Source: Limnoperna fortunei (lineage: Eukaryota > Mollusca > Bivalvia > Mytilida > Modiolidae). From it: a stretch of 64,000 nucleotides of DNA. The DNA is taken from contig OX104122.1 in assembly GCA_944474755.1 (NCBI GenBank), positions 27,431,956 to 27,495,955 of the forward strand. Direction: 5' to 3'. The notes below the pieces were generated by a model. The model saw nothing but the letters and a program-made list of their open reading frames with translations, searched no databases and was not told where the DNA came from. The translations under genes were made by a program, and so were the position numbers. Numbering within the stretch: position 1 is the first letter of the stretch; the number at the start of each line of letters is the position of its first letter. Below, piece after piece: positions 14,108 to 26,267 of the stretch.

Positions 14108-14928
14108 ACAAACGTTTTCTTACGAAAATAAGACCTATTTATGCGTCAAATTGCTGACGTGATATATTTGATGATAGATGACACCAGTTTTTATACCATT
14201 TATAAGTATTACGTAAAAAAAAATTAAAAAGGTGTAACTTTAACATCGATTTAGACGTATTAGATCACATTAAGGTGTTATCTCTGAAGATTTTTTCATG
14301 AATAACAATGTCTGGAACAGTCTTTTCATTATATTTTTACGCGTGTGTATTCAAACCAGTTAAACAAAGCGAAAATTCTTTACATTACTTCTAACTTTCT
14401 CTGATGTTTGTTAATCCGGTGATTCCGCGCATATTATACATATCTTCCACATTCGCTTAATATTATTGTGGTAATTTTATTTATTTCAATCTGTGAACTA
14501 ATTGCGTTCTATAAATATTCCATTTCCGGACGATTAAGTCTGCAACTTAATTTTTTCACAGTTTTGCCTCTTTAAATATGATTAAAAAATGCTACGCTTT
14601 GAAAGACACGATCTTTCAAGACTTAAATAATCAATCTGGAATAGAAATTTTATCAGTGCCTGATAGATGTATTTTATTATCAAAATTTAACTGTTTCATC
14701 ACTGTTAAACGTTTAAATTGTTACATATTAAAATATTTACTTAATTTATCCCTATATTGATTTTTTTACACATTTCTATCTAAGTTTGTCAACAATGTTT
14801 AACAATTATCAGCATAAATGGATGTATATACAGATTCGGAAATGCAAGTCCGGTCCGGTTGTAGGCTTACATACTATACTGAACAATACAAAAATCACGC
14901 GAATTTGGGGACAAAATATTAATTTTTT

Positions 14929-15035
14929 AATATGAGCGGACGCGTGTACCACAAATATATTTTACACATTAAACACTGTTTTTGCAACAAATAATACAGT
15001 CAAATATCTTTGTGGTACACGCGTCCGCTCATATT
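14929..15035. mobile_element. Hairpin element with perfect 27-bp inverted repeats
   Basis: AATATGAGCGGACGCGTGTA continues to CCACAAA at 14955, and the exact inverse lies at 15009-15035, with a 53-bp AT-rich loop. Small MITE. Confidence 0.85.
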
Positions 15036-16364
15036 TAAAATGGTGTTCGAAATCACGAAAACGTACCGATTTTCACAGGCCACTACAATAGGCCTATGTT
15101 AGTAAGGTGCATATAATAATTTTACATGATGAGAAAAGAAAGTTATATTGATTTTCTGTAAGAAGGGATAATGTACCTTTGAAAAAACATTATGATCTAC
15201 AGATTGTAGTCATTTCATTTTTAGCGAAAATAGGGGGCCAGTGACAGTAGGTTATCCTACCTTGTCCTTTAATGAAGACTCTTCAATCAAAGGACTTTGC
15301 AAGTACAACAATAACAGAATCCCTATATGACCTGTTGTGACACAAATCTATTGGGACATCTAAAGTTATCATCAACAGCAGAGTTTCTGTCTCGTATAAA
15401 ACATGCATCAATCTGTCAAAAACACAGGCAATTTGTGTTAGAAAGGTTTATATTTTGTAAAGCTTAAATGTAGCCACCAAAGCCATCTTTAAAAAATTTG
15501 TGTTTTGAGTTTTGTTCTTAAACATTTCTCTTAAACTCTTAGAGCTGTACAACTTATTTGAATTGAATTATTCTAACTTAGGTCAAATATGCCTTTTATA
15601 TGCCTATAATTTTATGTCTTCTTATATATGTTTCACCACGAAACAAGCAATATGTCATGTTACTGTGTCTTTGAAGACAATACACATTATTATGAGTTGC
15701 GGGTTGCAAATTCTATATTGCTTATCTCACTCAGTTATCGGGTTGACTGGTAACCTGACGATCAGGTTTAAGTCCTAGTTTTGACAATAATGTTGATTTG
15801 ACTTTTTACCATTCCATGGACGCACGAGCAAAATACCCAGAAGTAAGGATCACTGGGTTAAGTGTGAAGTATCATAGGTATGATTTAAAGGGGCGGAGTA
15901 CAACACGATTGAGCTAACAGGGTATGTTTAAGCTTACTTGGTTATGTCCGTATATACCCTGGTTCTATCTATCTATGGAATTTACTTATTATTGAACACA
16001 CATATATGAACACACACGATATATAAGCCGCGTTATGTCTAAGGATTCAACGATTTCTTAGGCAAATTGTAGCAATTTAAATAAATATAGGCTCAATCGT
16101 TCTAAAAAACGATTAATAAGATTTCCAATAAATGCAATTCAGCATAACACCAATATTAAATTACCTTTACATTTAACCTCTCAACAACTTATTAAGTAAT
16201 TTGTCATCAGAAATAAACAAATTTGAAGAAAAACTATTAAGTTATAAACATAATGACAATAACCTGCACTTTTTATATAAATTTCATTTATTGCACAAAC
16301 AAACAATGAAAGAAAACACAATTCCGATATCTTTTAAAATAAAAAACGTCATTAAATATGACGC

Positions 16365-16960
16365 TGAGTAATATAGATGACCTTGACCACTGACCTCTTT
16401 ATAAGAATAATTCACATTCACAGGAAATAAAAAACTTAAATAGGACTTTGACCTTGACCTCCAAAAGTGTGATCTTGACCATACTGAAAGTCAACAATGA
16501 ACAACAGCGAAGATCATATGTCAATATATCGTATTGGGACATGGCTATTTCATCGTTTCAGGGGAGATAATTCTGACAAATGGCCATTCAAATATATGAC
16601 AATTGGAGACCTTAAATAAATCTTCATTTAAAACATGGTTTATGGCTAAGGAGGACATCTGCACATCGGATAATATAAAAAATTAAAAGATGACCTTGGT
16701 ATTTTCAAAATCATGGTCAATGATGACAATTAATGAAGGTTTCGTGTCAATAACTATTATAGTTACAAAGATATTATTTGCAATAAATTTCATCGATCCA
16801 GAGCGATATTTCAATTCAAGAACTTATTAAGAGGTACATTTTGTTCAAGATTTTAGTTTTGAATCTTGAAAGGTTAAGGAGGAGATCTGCGCACAACACA
16901 GATAAAAAATTAGAATGTTACCTTGAACTTTGACCTTTTAAAGATCAAGATCAATGATGA
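16365..16960. repeat. Degenerate GACCTTGACC-type repeats
   Basis: Two to three irregular units of roughly 200 bp carry GACCTTGACC, AAGGAGGA(G/C)ATCTGC and CAATGATGAC motifs. Otherwise 15280-18030 shows no gene. Confidence 0.55.
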
Positions 16961-18032
16961 CCACCAGTATATTTCCAAGTCTATCAAACATTGCTCATGA
17001 GCTACTATGTTCGCAATAAAGAAAGGGGAAATAGCATCTATAAGGATTCATCATTATTCTTTCCAAAATGTGTAACAAAGTGTTGCGGTACATTACTGAC
17101 GGTGTTGAATAACTTTCATTGCAGCATCTCTTCCGGTTTCAAAGTTTATCTGCTCACAAGCTATTTAATAACAGGTGAAATAGCAGGTCAAACAGAAGTA
17201 TTCGTTGTGCTAGGATTAACGCGAAAGCGTAATGTCATACATCCATGGTCCAAAATGTCTTTCGTCGTCGCAAATCACAATTTATAATGTCGAAAAGCCA
17301 ACTAAGCAGAAAAAAATTATAAAGACCAATATCAGCAAGGGTGGAAAGCCTTGCTGTTATTTGTCTGTTTCTTATTATGTTTTATTTATTAATGACATGA
17401 AGTATATAGGAATGTAATACATGTATTTTCTCAGAACAATTTTTTGTTGCGTAGAAAATATCACTGTTCGTACATATCAACTCGTATTTCTGAAATACAC
17501 AATAAAATAGTTGTAGTTAAAGACAACATACTAGATAAAACTTTAAACAAAAGACGATGACATATAACAATGAGTCGTCTGTAAAATCTGACACTAGATG
17601 TGGACAGAAAATAGAGCAAGATTTAATAATGCTTCATTATCAATTAGTTTTAAAGGATTTCTGACCTTGTACTGTATTATAAAAAATATGTAAAGATCTA
17701 TTTTCGTTTAACACGCTAGCAATTTTTCTATGTAACATGATATCGTCTTTGAAAGTCGGTATAATCGCATTTTATAAAAAATTGTGTCGCATGCAGCTGC
17801 TCAAATTTTGTTTAATATTGTAAATATTGTAAAGTTTTCACGCTATAATTACTCCTCTTTAGAAACCTCTGTGTTGGAAGAACGGAAGGAAATGGTCTCT
17901 ATGTGTTTCAATTGACTATTAATGATTACATCCTGCTACATTCTTGGCATTTATGATGAAATATCAGACATTTAACATAAACCAGGTGTTATTGGCAACG
18001 AAGACTGCTTTTAAAAACTAAAAACATATTTT

Positions 18033-18304
18033 TATCGCTATTTTGCAGTATTTTCTTTTGATCTTTGTGTGCGATATTATTCCATCTCACTCTACTAGCG
18101 TGAGATAGGCCCATCTCAGCTCGCTGTCAAGACGTCGTTAAGTAAACACTGTGACGTCACAATGTTAAAAACAGCGATAAACATATTATTTACGTTTTAT
18201 GAAACTCGATGCACTTTCTCGCCATCTCATCTCAGGGCTATCGCCCTTCGATGAGATATGACGAGAAAATGCATCTCGTTTCAAAAAACGTAAATAATCT
18301 ATAA
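18033..18304 (+). mobile_element. MITE-like element, copy A (pairs with 58002-58274)
   Basis: Contains ATCTCACTCTACTAGCGTGA, AAGACGTCGTTAAGTAAACA, TGTGACGTCACA, and an inner imperfect hairpin of CTCGCCATCTCATCTCAGGG against the following CCCTTCGATGAGAT. The same sequence occurs inverted 40 kb away. Confidence 0.85.
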
Positions 18305-18536
18305 ATATTGATTTATTAATCGTTTACATTACGTCCATCATGCTATTTCAGCTAAATTCAAGACAGAACAATTTAACAAACAATAAATCAATGTGAAAGA
18401 GAGAGGGCCATGTTTAACAAAAAATTTGATTGCCAATGGTGGAAAAATAGGTCATATTTGATAGGGACAGATAATTAAGCGTTTTGTAGCGATTACATAG
18501 GACCTATTGTTTTTCAAATCTTCGAAAAGTTCCTTT

Positions 18537-18680
18537 GTTTGGTTGTTTGTTTGTTGGTTTGTCTGAAAGGTGTTTTAACGCCACTTTCGGAAATCTTTCA
18601 GCTATATCATGACATGCAGTTTTTATTTGGGAAGGAAGCCGGAATACGCGGAGAAACCGCAGACATGCGGTATTTCAAAA
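18537..18680 (-). repeat. SINE family, truncated copy
   Basis: Tail-side part of the SINE: (TTTG)n, GTGTTTTAACGCCACTTTC, AGCTATATCATG and GAAGCCGGAATACGCGG. The tRNA head is missing. Confidence 0.8.
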
Positions 18681-18719
18681 GAAGTCGTGTTCATGGAAAA
18701 ATCAAATAATTTGTTTATG

Positions 18720-20385
18720 ACACAAGTGGAATTGAAAAAATAGAATTGTATATCATTTTTTTTTAATTTTATTTACTGCATAAAACAATGCAACCACGTT
18801 CTTATCATCTGAATGCCTAAAAAGGGTCACGAAGGTAATATAATTTTAATACTAACGAAAATATCACTTACAAGTCATAATTTGTCCAATGAATGTAAAC
18901 TGGAAAGCGGTACAAATTTGTAATATGATGGCATTATGCTATGGAGTATAATTCTTGCTGAATCGACCGTAAAAGGCGCTAAAATTGATTGACCTTTAGA
19001 ATAAAACCACGGAAAGAGTACGGTCCCGTTGCTAGGTAAAACCTCCTTGCTAAGTACTGTTCAAAAATAATCGATGCCAATTATTTAATATAAAACGTTT
19101 GTTCCCAACCTCCTTTTTTAAGGCGTATACACAAAAAATGTATTGTGTCAACTTAACTTAATTCTATACGCGGTTTGAACATACAGTTTTACAAAAACAG
19201 TAATCTCATTTATAGTTAATTGTTTAGTTTTGAAACAAACGTAGATATTTTATGCTTTGTTCCAAACAATTTTCAGAAAATCATAAAACATACAATTAAC
19301 TAACAAACCAAGGCAACAAGTAGGACACCAGACATCTTTTTTTGATTTGTGTATATGCTTTGACTAAGGACTACAGTTGAGGTCGAATCGTAGTCAAACT
19401 ATGGAGTTTTTATTTATATAATTATACCAATGTACAAAGGAAACTAACAGCACAGTATAATGTTTGTGGGAATTTATGTACGACTGTAAAATAATATTAA
19501 TAGTTTTACATTCAAACCAAGATACCATTGAATATTTACCAACTAATGCCTCTGCCTAGTGGACTACCTAACTTTACCTGACATTACTAGGTAAATATAT
19601 TCAACCCAATCATGAATAGTTGGTCTCTGACTAAGGTTAACCAGATTAGATAGTGACTACTGTCAATATTCATTGAAAGACGGTGCTTATGGAGGAATCT
19701 CTTAATTTTTTGGTCCACAGAGTAGGCTAAAAACAGTACGGTTTATGCAGTATTTACATATGGGCAATGAATGGTACAGTATTATACTATGATTTATAAT
19801 CTTCTTTTGGTCAAGATATTAAGATATACGATATAAAGCTACTACATAAACCCTTTAGATTTTTGTTGCTTGAATTACTTTGTATTAATTTTACAGTGTA
19901 TTTTTTTCATGAATCTCAAATTTATCTACACTTTAAAAAATAGAATTTCTTGATGAAGCCTACTTTAATGAAAAATAACACATGAACCCATTGCAAAAAA
20001 GAACTCAGATTGAAAGAAGAACAAACAAATGAACATGCAGTAACCCGTTTAACCTTACGACAAAAAGGCTTATGTAAATGGGCATACACAGTAGCCAATA
20101 GTTTCGTATTTGTGTTTTGTTTTGTATATCAGTGATTAACCGAATTGTTAGTTTTTTGCTTTTATATCCCTTCAATAATATATACATATCAAAATAAAGA
20201 AAATAGAACCATTTATAAACGAGGCCGTCTGGAAGGGTTATTCTTAGTATTATATTTTTTGGAGGTAACAAACATCACACGGTTACTTGTTTGTTTTTCT
20301 TGCATACACTTGGAAACCAACGCATAAACTTCCTTAAAAAAGAAAACAAACAATACCGAAAATTATTTGTATTTGTATTTTTCAG
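18720..20385. other. Sequence upstream of the first recognised DUR3 exon
   Basis: AT-rich sequence. I searched by eye for a frame encoding the small first helix expected at a DUR3 N-terminus and found none. The missing exon may be here, further upstream or outside the window. Confidence 0.5.
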
Positions 20386-20508
20386 AATTTGTTTGATACT
20401 GCTTTTGATGCAGGAGGGAAGGTCAGCACTGGTCTTACAGCTACCACAATCGTGTCACAGTGGACGTGGGCGGCTACACTACTACAGTCAGCCACAGTAG
20501 CAACCAAG
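20386..20508 (+). CDS. DUR3: DUR3 gene, first exon recognised (internal)
   Basis: The acceptor is a TTTTTCAG, and the donor is AAG|GTATGC. The 41 codons start in phase 0 with NLFDTAFDAGGKVSTG and contain the SQWTWAATLLQS signature of the DUR3 family. The absence of a start codon and of the usual preceding membrane segment shows that at least one exon lies upstream. Confidence 0.93.
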
Positions 20509-23500
20509 GTATGCAGTCAATATAATATTCAAAGGACATTATTTTAATTTTTGAAAACAATTATATTTTTACAAAAAAAAAAATAACAAACGACAATAAT
20601 TTTAAGTGGCCATTTCTAACATTCGTCTAATTTTAATGTTTTGCTTGTTTTAACGTGGATTTCATTTAATCGTGTTTAAAACGTTTACGAATATATAATG
20701 GCATCCAGCAGTTCTTATCGGGTAAGAAACCTGTGAGAGAATGAGAGAACCCGGACCTTTAGCAGGAAAACTTATGAAACTAGCAAACCTTGGCTATAAA
20801 GACTTGAGTCAAGCCCTACTTTCACCTAAGTCAAGCTCGATCTTACAAACCTTTTTTGGAATCACCGGCAATCAAAAGTAAATATGACTACATACTCCAC
20901 TCAGTCACAGTCTGACATCATTTGGTTGCTAAAGGTCCGGGTTCTCTCATTCTCTCACAGGTTTCTTACCCGATAAGAACTGCTGGATGCCATCCCTATT
21001 TTATTTTGTAGGCATAAAGGGAAACGGTGGTGCTAAAACGAATTTAAGATCTTACATTCTTTTATTTTAGTACGGCATCAGTGGTCCTTTTTGGTATGCG
21101 GCTGGAGCAACTATACAGATCCTTTTGTTTTCTATTATATCTGCACAGCTGAAAATACGTGCACCTGGAGCAAAAACATTCCTTCAAGTTATAAGGGCGC
21201 GTTTTGATAAAAAGACACACATAACGTTTTGTGTGTTTGGACTTTTGACCAATATAATTGTGACCGCCATGCTTATGTTAGGTAAGTAATATCAGGGGAA
21301 GTGTTGCACTATATCGTGGTGTTTGCAAGCTTGTAAATGAAGTCTGACATCATTTGGTTGCTAAAATACGAAAATATTAGATTTAATAAGTTATGAAACA
21401 AAAATTATTTAAGGCATCTGTGTTACAATAAATCGCGTTCTTGAATTTAACGATATACCCAATCTATAAATAATCAATATAAACGCAACAGAAAGACATG
21501 CAGGTGTTATTCTTTTCAAGTTATTGTAAAAACATCATTAAATCATTAATGGGGTAGATTTATAAACCCTGAATAAAGCTGACATAAACCTCGCTGAAGT
21601 TGAGCAAACATTAAATCAATCATTATTTATTATTTTTTAAATTGTTAGAATCATAATTTATTTAGCTTAGTAGATATTTTGCAGTTTATTGTTTATTAAT
21701 TTAGTAAAATATATTATAAACTATTTATGACATCGTCAATTAATTTTAAAGATATCTTATAAAATTATAAACTTAATAAGCATCTAGATAAGTTTATACT
21801 ATTTTCTAACATAAATGGTAAGATATAATGCACTCTTGTTAGATGCATTGAGAATGGAATAAATCTAAAACGAGCCTTTCGTGCTTTATCTTTGCCAGGA
21901 GGTGGACATATTTTTGTAAGGCCTGGTTTACCTTTTTTTCGTTAAACCGTACTGTTACCGATTCGTGTTTTTTTTACATTCTGTTCCTATTTTACTGTTG
22001 TATAAAAGATAATATCTTTTTGAACTCAATTTGAATTACTTGGACTATGTTTTACAATTATTCATTCCTCAGATCAAAAGGTATTTTTGCATCAATATGA
22101 TTCTGTTCAACTTTAGCCACGTATAAACGATACATTTTAAAAATCACTTTTAGTGACTTTTGTCAATGTTATACAATTATTCATTTCTTAGATCAAAACG
22201 AAACTTTTAAACAAAGTGCAAAGTTTCAATTATTATAACTTGTAATAGATGCAAATACATGTGCATAATTGATCTACCGTCTATTTAAAGTTTTATGCAA
22301 TTGTTATTCTACTTCAAACTTTTCAGCATATGACTTTATTAAAAAGAAATTAAGGCTGTTAGAAAACAAATTGCATCAAAAAAGTATTAACTTTGATGAC
22401 GATGATGTTGAAAATGAGAATGTACTGACTCACCTGTAACAATTTTTAAACACAACCTGCGCACTTTATTAAATTGATTGTATTATTTTCCATACGAATA
22501 GAGTTTGCTGTTGATATGTAAACCGATCATCTATTAATATCATGAATACTTTGTCCATGTGACTTCAGTTTGCAACAAAATATGATAATATATATATATA
22601 TACGAACGTCTAAGTATTGTGACAACCATATAATATATGTATCCAGTGGATTTCTGAAACATCAGAAATACAGGGTTAATATCAAATATTTATATATACG
22701 TCTACAAATTAAGCCCAACACTGTTTGAATTAGATTTTTAACACTGTCAAATTTTTGCTTACCCTCAGCGGGATTCGAACTCACACCGTTGTGACACTGT
22801 GGCACCAATTCGCCTGCACTATGTCCAGCGGTCTAGACCCCTCGGCCAAATCCGCTATATAAAAAAATTTTTTATTTTTACATAGAACAATTACAAAATT
22901 CATTAACACAAAAAATCTCAAATATCAAATGACAACTATTGTCAATTTAATCGCGTTTACATTTAAGAGTCACAAACAGTTTATATGCGTTGATTAGGCA
23001 TTGAAGCAGACATTCGGTGCTGTGGAATATTGTGTGACTCGCGAAAAGCTATTTCCAGCAAACATCACCACTTTTCAAAGCTGATCTTAGAGGTGATCAT
23101 TAAGGCTTAGATCAGGAGAAAAGGCTGGCCATGGCAGAGTTCAAACGTTGTTTGTGTTGTGGAACGTAGTTGTAATACAGACAAAATGTGCACGAGCACT
23201 CATTCATGTTGAAACAAACCGACCTCTTGGTGTCTAGCAAGAAAGGGAACAAATGTTGGCTGTAAAACTTCACTGAAATTCTTTGTGAACCTTTCTAATT
23301 CTGAATATGAATATAAGGGAAAAATGAAAAGACAAAAACTGATAGGAAATGTCGTAACTCAATAAGGATATAGAAACAAAATGAAAAACAAACAAACAAT
23401 TAAAAAACAAGAACAACTAAAACAAGAAACACCATAAATCCTAAGAATACAAAGTGTGGGTGATTGAGATCACTGTAAACGTTATTATGATCTGACGTCC

Positions 23501-26233
23501 ATGTTAACTACGTAATAGTACGTTAAACAGTTACCAACAAACAAGAGGTTGATAAAGTATACCATGCACACCAGGGATAACATACAATTGAGAAAGCAAG
23601 CACGACATAATTTAAGAATTTATATATATGAAACAAAAGACTATTTAGTTTACTATATTTGTATATTTTTTATCCATAAATACATGTATATCATTCTTAA
23701 AAATTTTAGGTGGAGCAGCCGTTCTGACTAGTCTTGTTAATGGTTTGAGTGTAGAATTCGCGACAGTTTTGGTTGCAGCAGTGATTGGAAGCTATACATT
23801 TATTGGTGGGCTAGGAGCGACGTTTTATGTGTCGTATTTTAATACAGCTTTAATCTATATCATTATGATTATCATTATACAGAAAGTGTACAACGATCCA
23901 AACAATATCACGAATCCTTTAGGTAATATTACACGGATTTTAAAATAAGTTTGTGTCTGTGTCAAAATCTATGTCATAATGCAAAGTAAGACCTGGATTA
24001 CATTAATTTGAAACAAACTATTGAACATAATTTAATATAATCAATTGTTATTTTGCATTTATATTCACTTCATTTAATAACCTATCACAATATTAAGATT
24101 TACTATGCTTATCGCCTTAAAAATAAGCTTTCAGACCATAATTATTTAATATCAATTATACGTTTTATACAAATTGCATTGCAAGTTTTCAGAAACTCAA
24201 TTGTCATTAATCTCCTGACAATTCGTAAATTTATATGAGATTCTAAAGAAAAATCATGTGATCCCTAGAAATTTAGTACATGCAGATTAGATTTTAATTT
24301 AAAATCAAATGACGAACAGAAATTAAATATAAATTCTTTTTATTTTTGCATGTCATATAGGTACAAAAGACATTATTTTCCAATATGTCGCTTGTAGTAA
24401 GGGACCGGAGGACAATCTACGTAGGAGTTACTTGACAATATTTTCAAAACCCGGTTTGATGTTTGGTCTCATTAATATTGTAGGTACGTACATATTTTCA
24501 CTTTGGTAAAAAAAATTTTTATATATTCTATATGTATTGTAAATTGTTAAATATTATACATCGTAAATATTGGAAGGAAAGAAATACTTTATTACAGACA
24601 TAGACAAGTATTATGACTCGAAACAACAATGTCCCTTTAAAATCACTACTAACAGATCTGTATGTTTAATATTTTACCTTCTGATTTAAAAATGAAGTTT
24701 CACGGCAGTTTTGCTCATCCTTTTAGATTTAAATGAAAGGAATATTGATCGCTTATTGATCGAATAGCTTAATCTTTATGAAAGGAAAATTGATGGTTTC
24801 TTGATCGAATAGCTTTGTTAATCAAAAATACTTACCTAGATATTTTTTGTAGGTAATTTCGGAACAGTGTTTGTTGATCAATCTTACTGGCAAAGTTCTG
24901 TAGCTGCAAAACCAAAAGAAGGCGTGTTTGGCTTTCTAATTGGTGGTTTATGCTGGTTTGCCATTCCATTTGCGTTCGCTTCTACAACAGGACTCGGTTA
25001 TATAGCGTTAAGTGCTCAACAAGATACACCTCTGTTGACAGAAGCTAGTGTCAATGCAGGTGCGTGCTTCACATATAATGAAATAAATTCTAATATCTTT
25101 TTCTTATATTGTTCCATGCTTATAGGACACGATGTAGCAGCATAATTAGCATTGTATGTTACTACATAATTAACATAATGCTACATAATATAATGCAACT
25201 GCAAATATATGGTACAGAATAATACAATTTATCCCATTGTTTACATTCAAAACTATTGTGCATTGTATACGCGCTAAGATATTTTACACTTAAAAATACA
25301 AATGGAATTCCGTATTAATAGGCAGCTCGCTACAAGTGCAACCTTAAAGTAAAATTATAAAAACAAATTAATTTGAATGTTCTTATAAAATCCTACATCG
25401 ATTACGTGTGCATATTTACATGTATCTTGCTTTGTGTTGCGTTGTGTATGTTTTTCTATGTCCGATTTGTGAGTGTCACTTGACTTTTGGCTCTTGTTGT
25501 TCGGTTGGTTTTCTTTGCTATTTTTCTTACATTGACTAATAAAGTGATAACATATATCTATTTAGGGTTGGTTCCACCTCTGATAGCACAGAAACTATTA
25601 GGAAGAACGGGCGAGTTTTTGATATGTGTAATGATTCTCATGGCTGTAACCTCTACGGGATCAGCGGAAGTCATGGCAGTGACCTCTATACTTATTTACG
25701 ATGTGTACCAGATTTATCTCAAGGTATTGTGAATATAGACCAATTAAGCTATTAGAATTTTTGTTTACGACTCTTCAGAAAATACCACGGCTCTTAATTG
25801 TTTGTTTGAATATTGTTTAAAGCCACTTTCAGCAGTTTTAAACTATATCATGGCGTCCAGCTTTATATCGGGAGGAAGCCGGAGTACCCAGAGAAACTTC
25901 CGATCTTCGGTAGGAAAACTGGCGTTAAACAACATTCAAACAAACAAACATCAATTTGGTGTAGTGATCAAATAGCTCCAAACCTTGTATCTTTTTTATT
26001 CACCAAACTTTCTTTTTAATAATTTTTCGTTTTGTCAACTGCAATTGCTTTTGATATCAATTCACTCTTAAACTTTTATATTCTCATCTACATGTATCTA
26101 TTTACGTTTCCATTTATTTGTTGTATTTATCTCGTCATTTCTTTCTCTTCATTTTTTTTATTATCCTACATTGGGTTTTACAAAGCATCTAACGCTAACG
26201 ACTGTTTTTCCTGTTCGATTCAGTATATCATCG

Positions 26234-26267
<34 letters not shown>

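Larger units (their letters stand above)
13403..14545. repeat. Diverged tandem duplication (about 630-bp unit) containing tRNA-like heads
   Basis: The segments starting at 13403 and 14032 align in order along their length: GGGACTCGAACCA, TTATTTATGCGTCA, a TGACGT/TTATA block, GGAACAGTCTT, AAATTCTTTAC, CGCGCAT and ATTGxGTTCT. Divergence is high. Confidence 0.75.
10552..15272. mobile_element. TTAA-flanked inverted termini bracketing a nest of elements
   Basis: TTAAAGGACAAGGTAGG at 10552-10568 recurs exactly inverted at 15256-15272, so both ends have TTAA outermost, as piggyBac-type elements do. Just inside, both ends have a GGCCCCCT block. No transposase frame lies between. The 4.7 kb contains several other elements, so the pair may be one decayed, invaded element or two related short elements in opposite orientation. 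Confidence 0.5.

Noticed and set aside
16991..17417. 98- and 61-codon frames as the missing DUR3 first exon
   Set aside because: Neither contains the Gly-rich first membrane segment expected at a DUR3 N-terminus, and no in-phase donor was seen.
22755..22862. Functional tRNA gene (Ser/Leu-like)
   Set aside because: Box A and B are present but the inner stems and length do not fit a standard tRNA by eye. A tRNA structure scan would decide.
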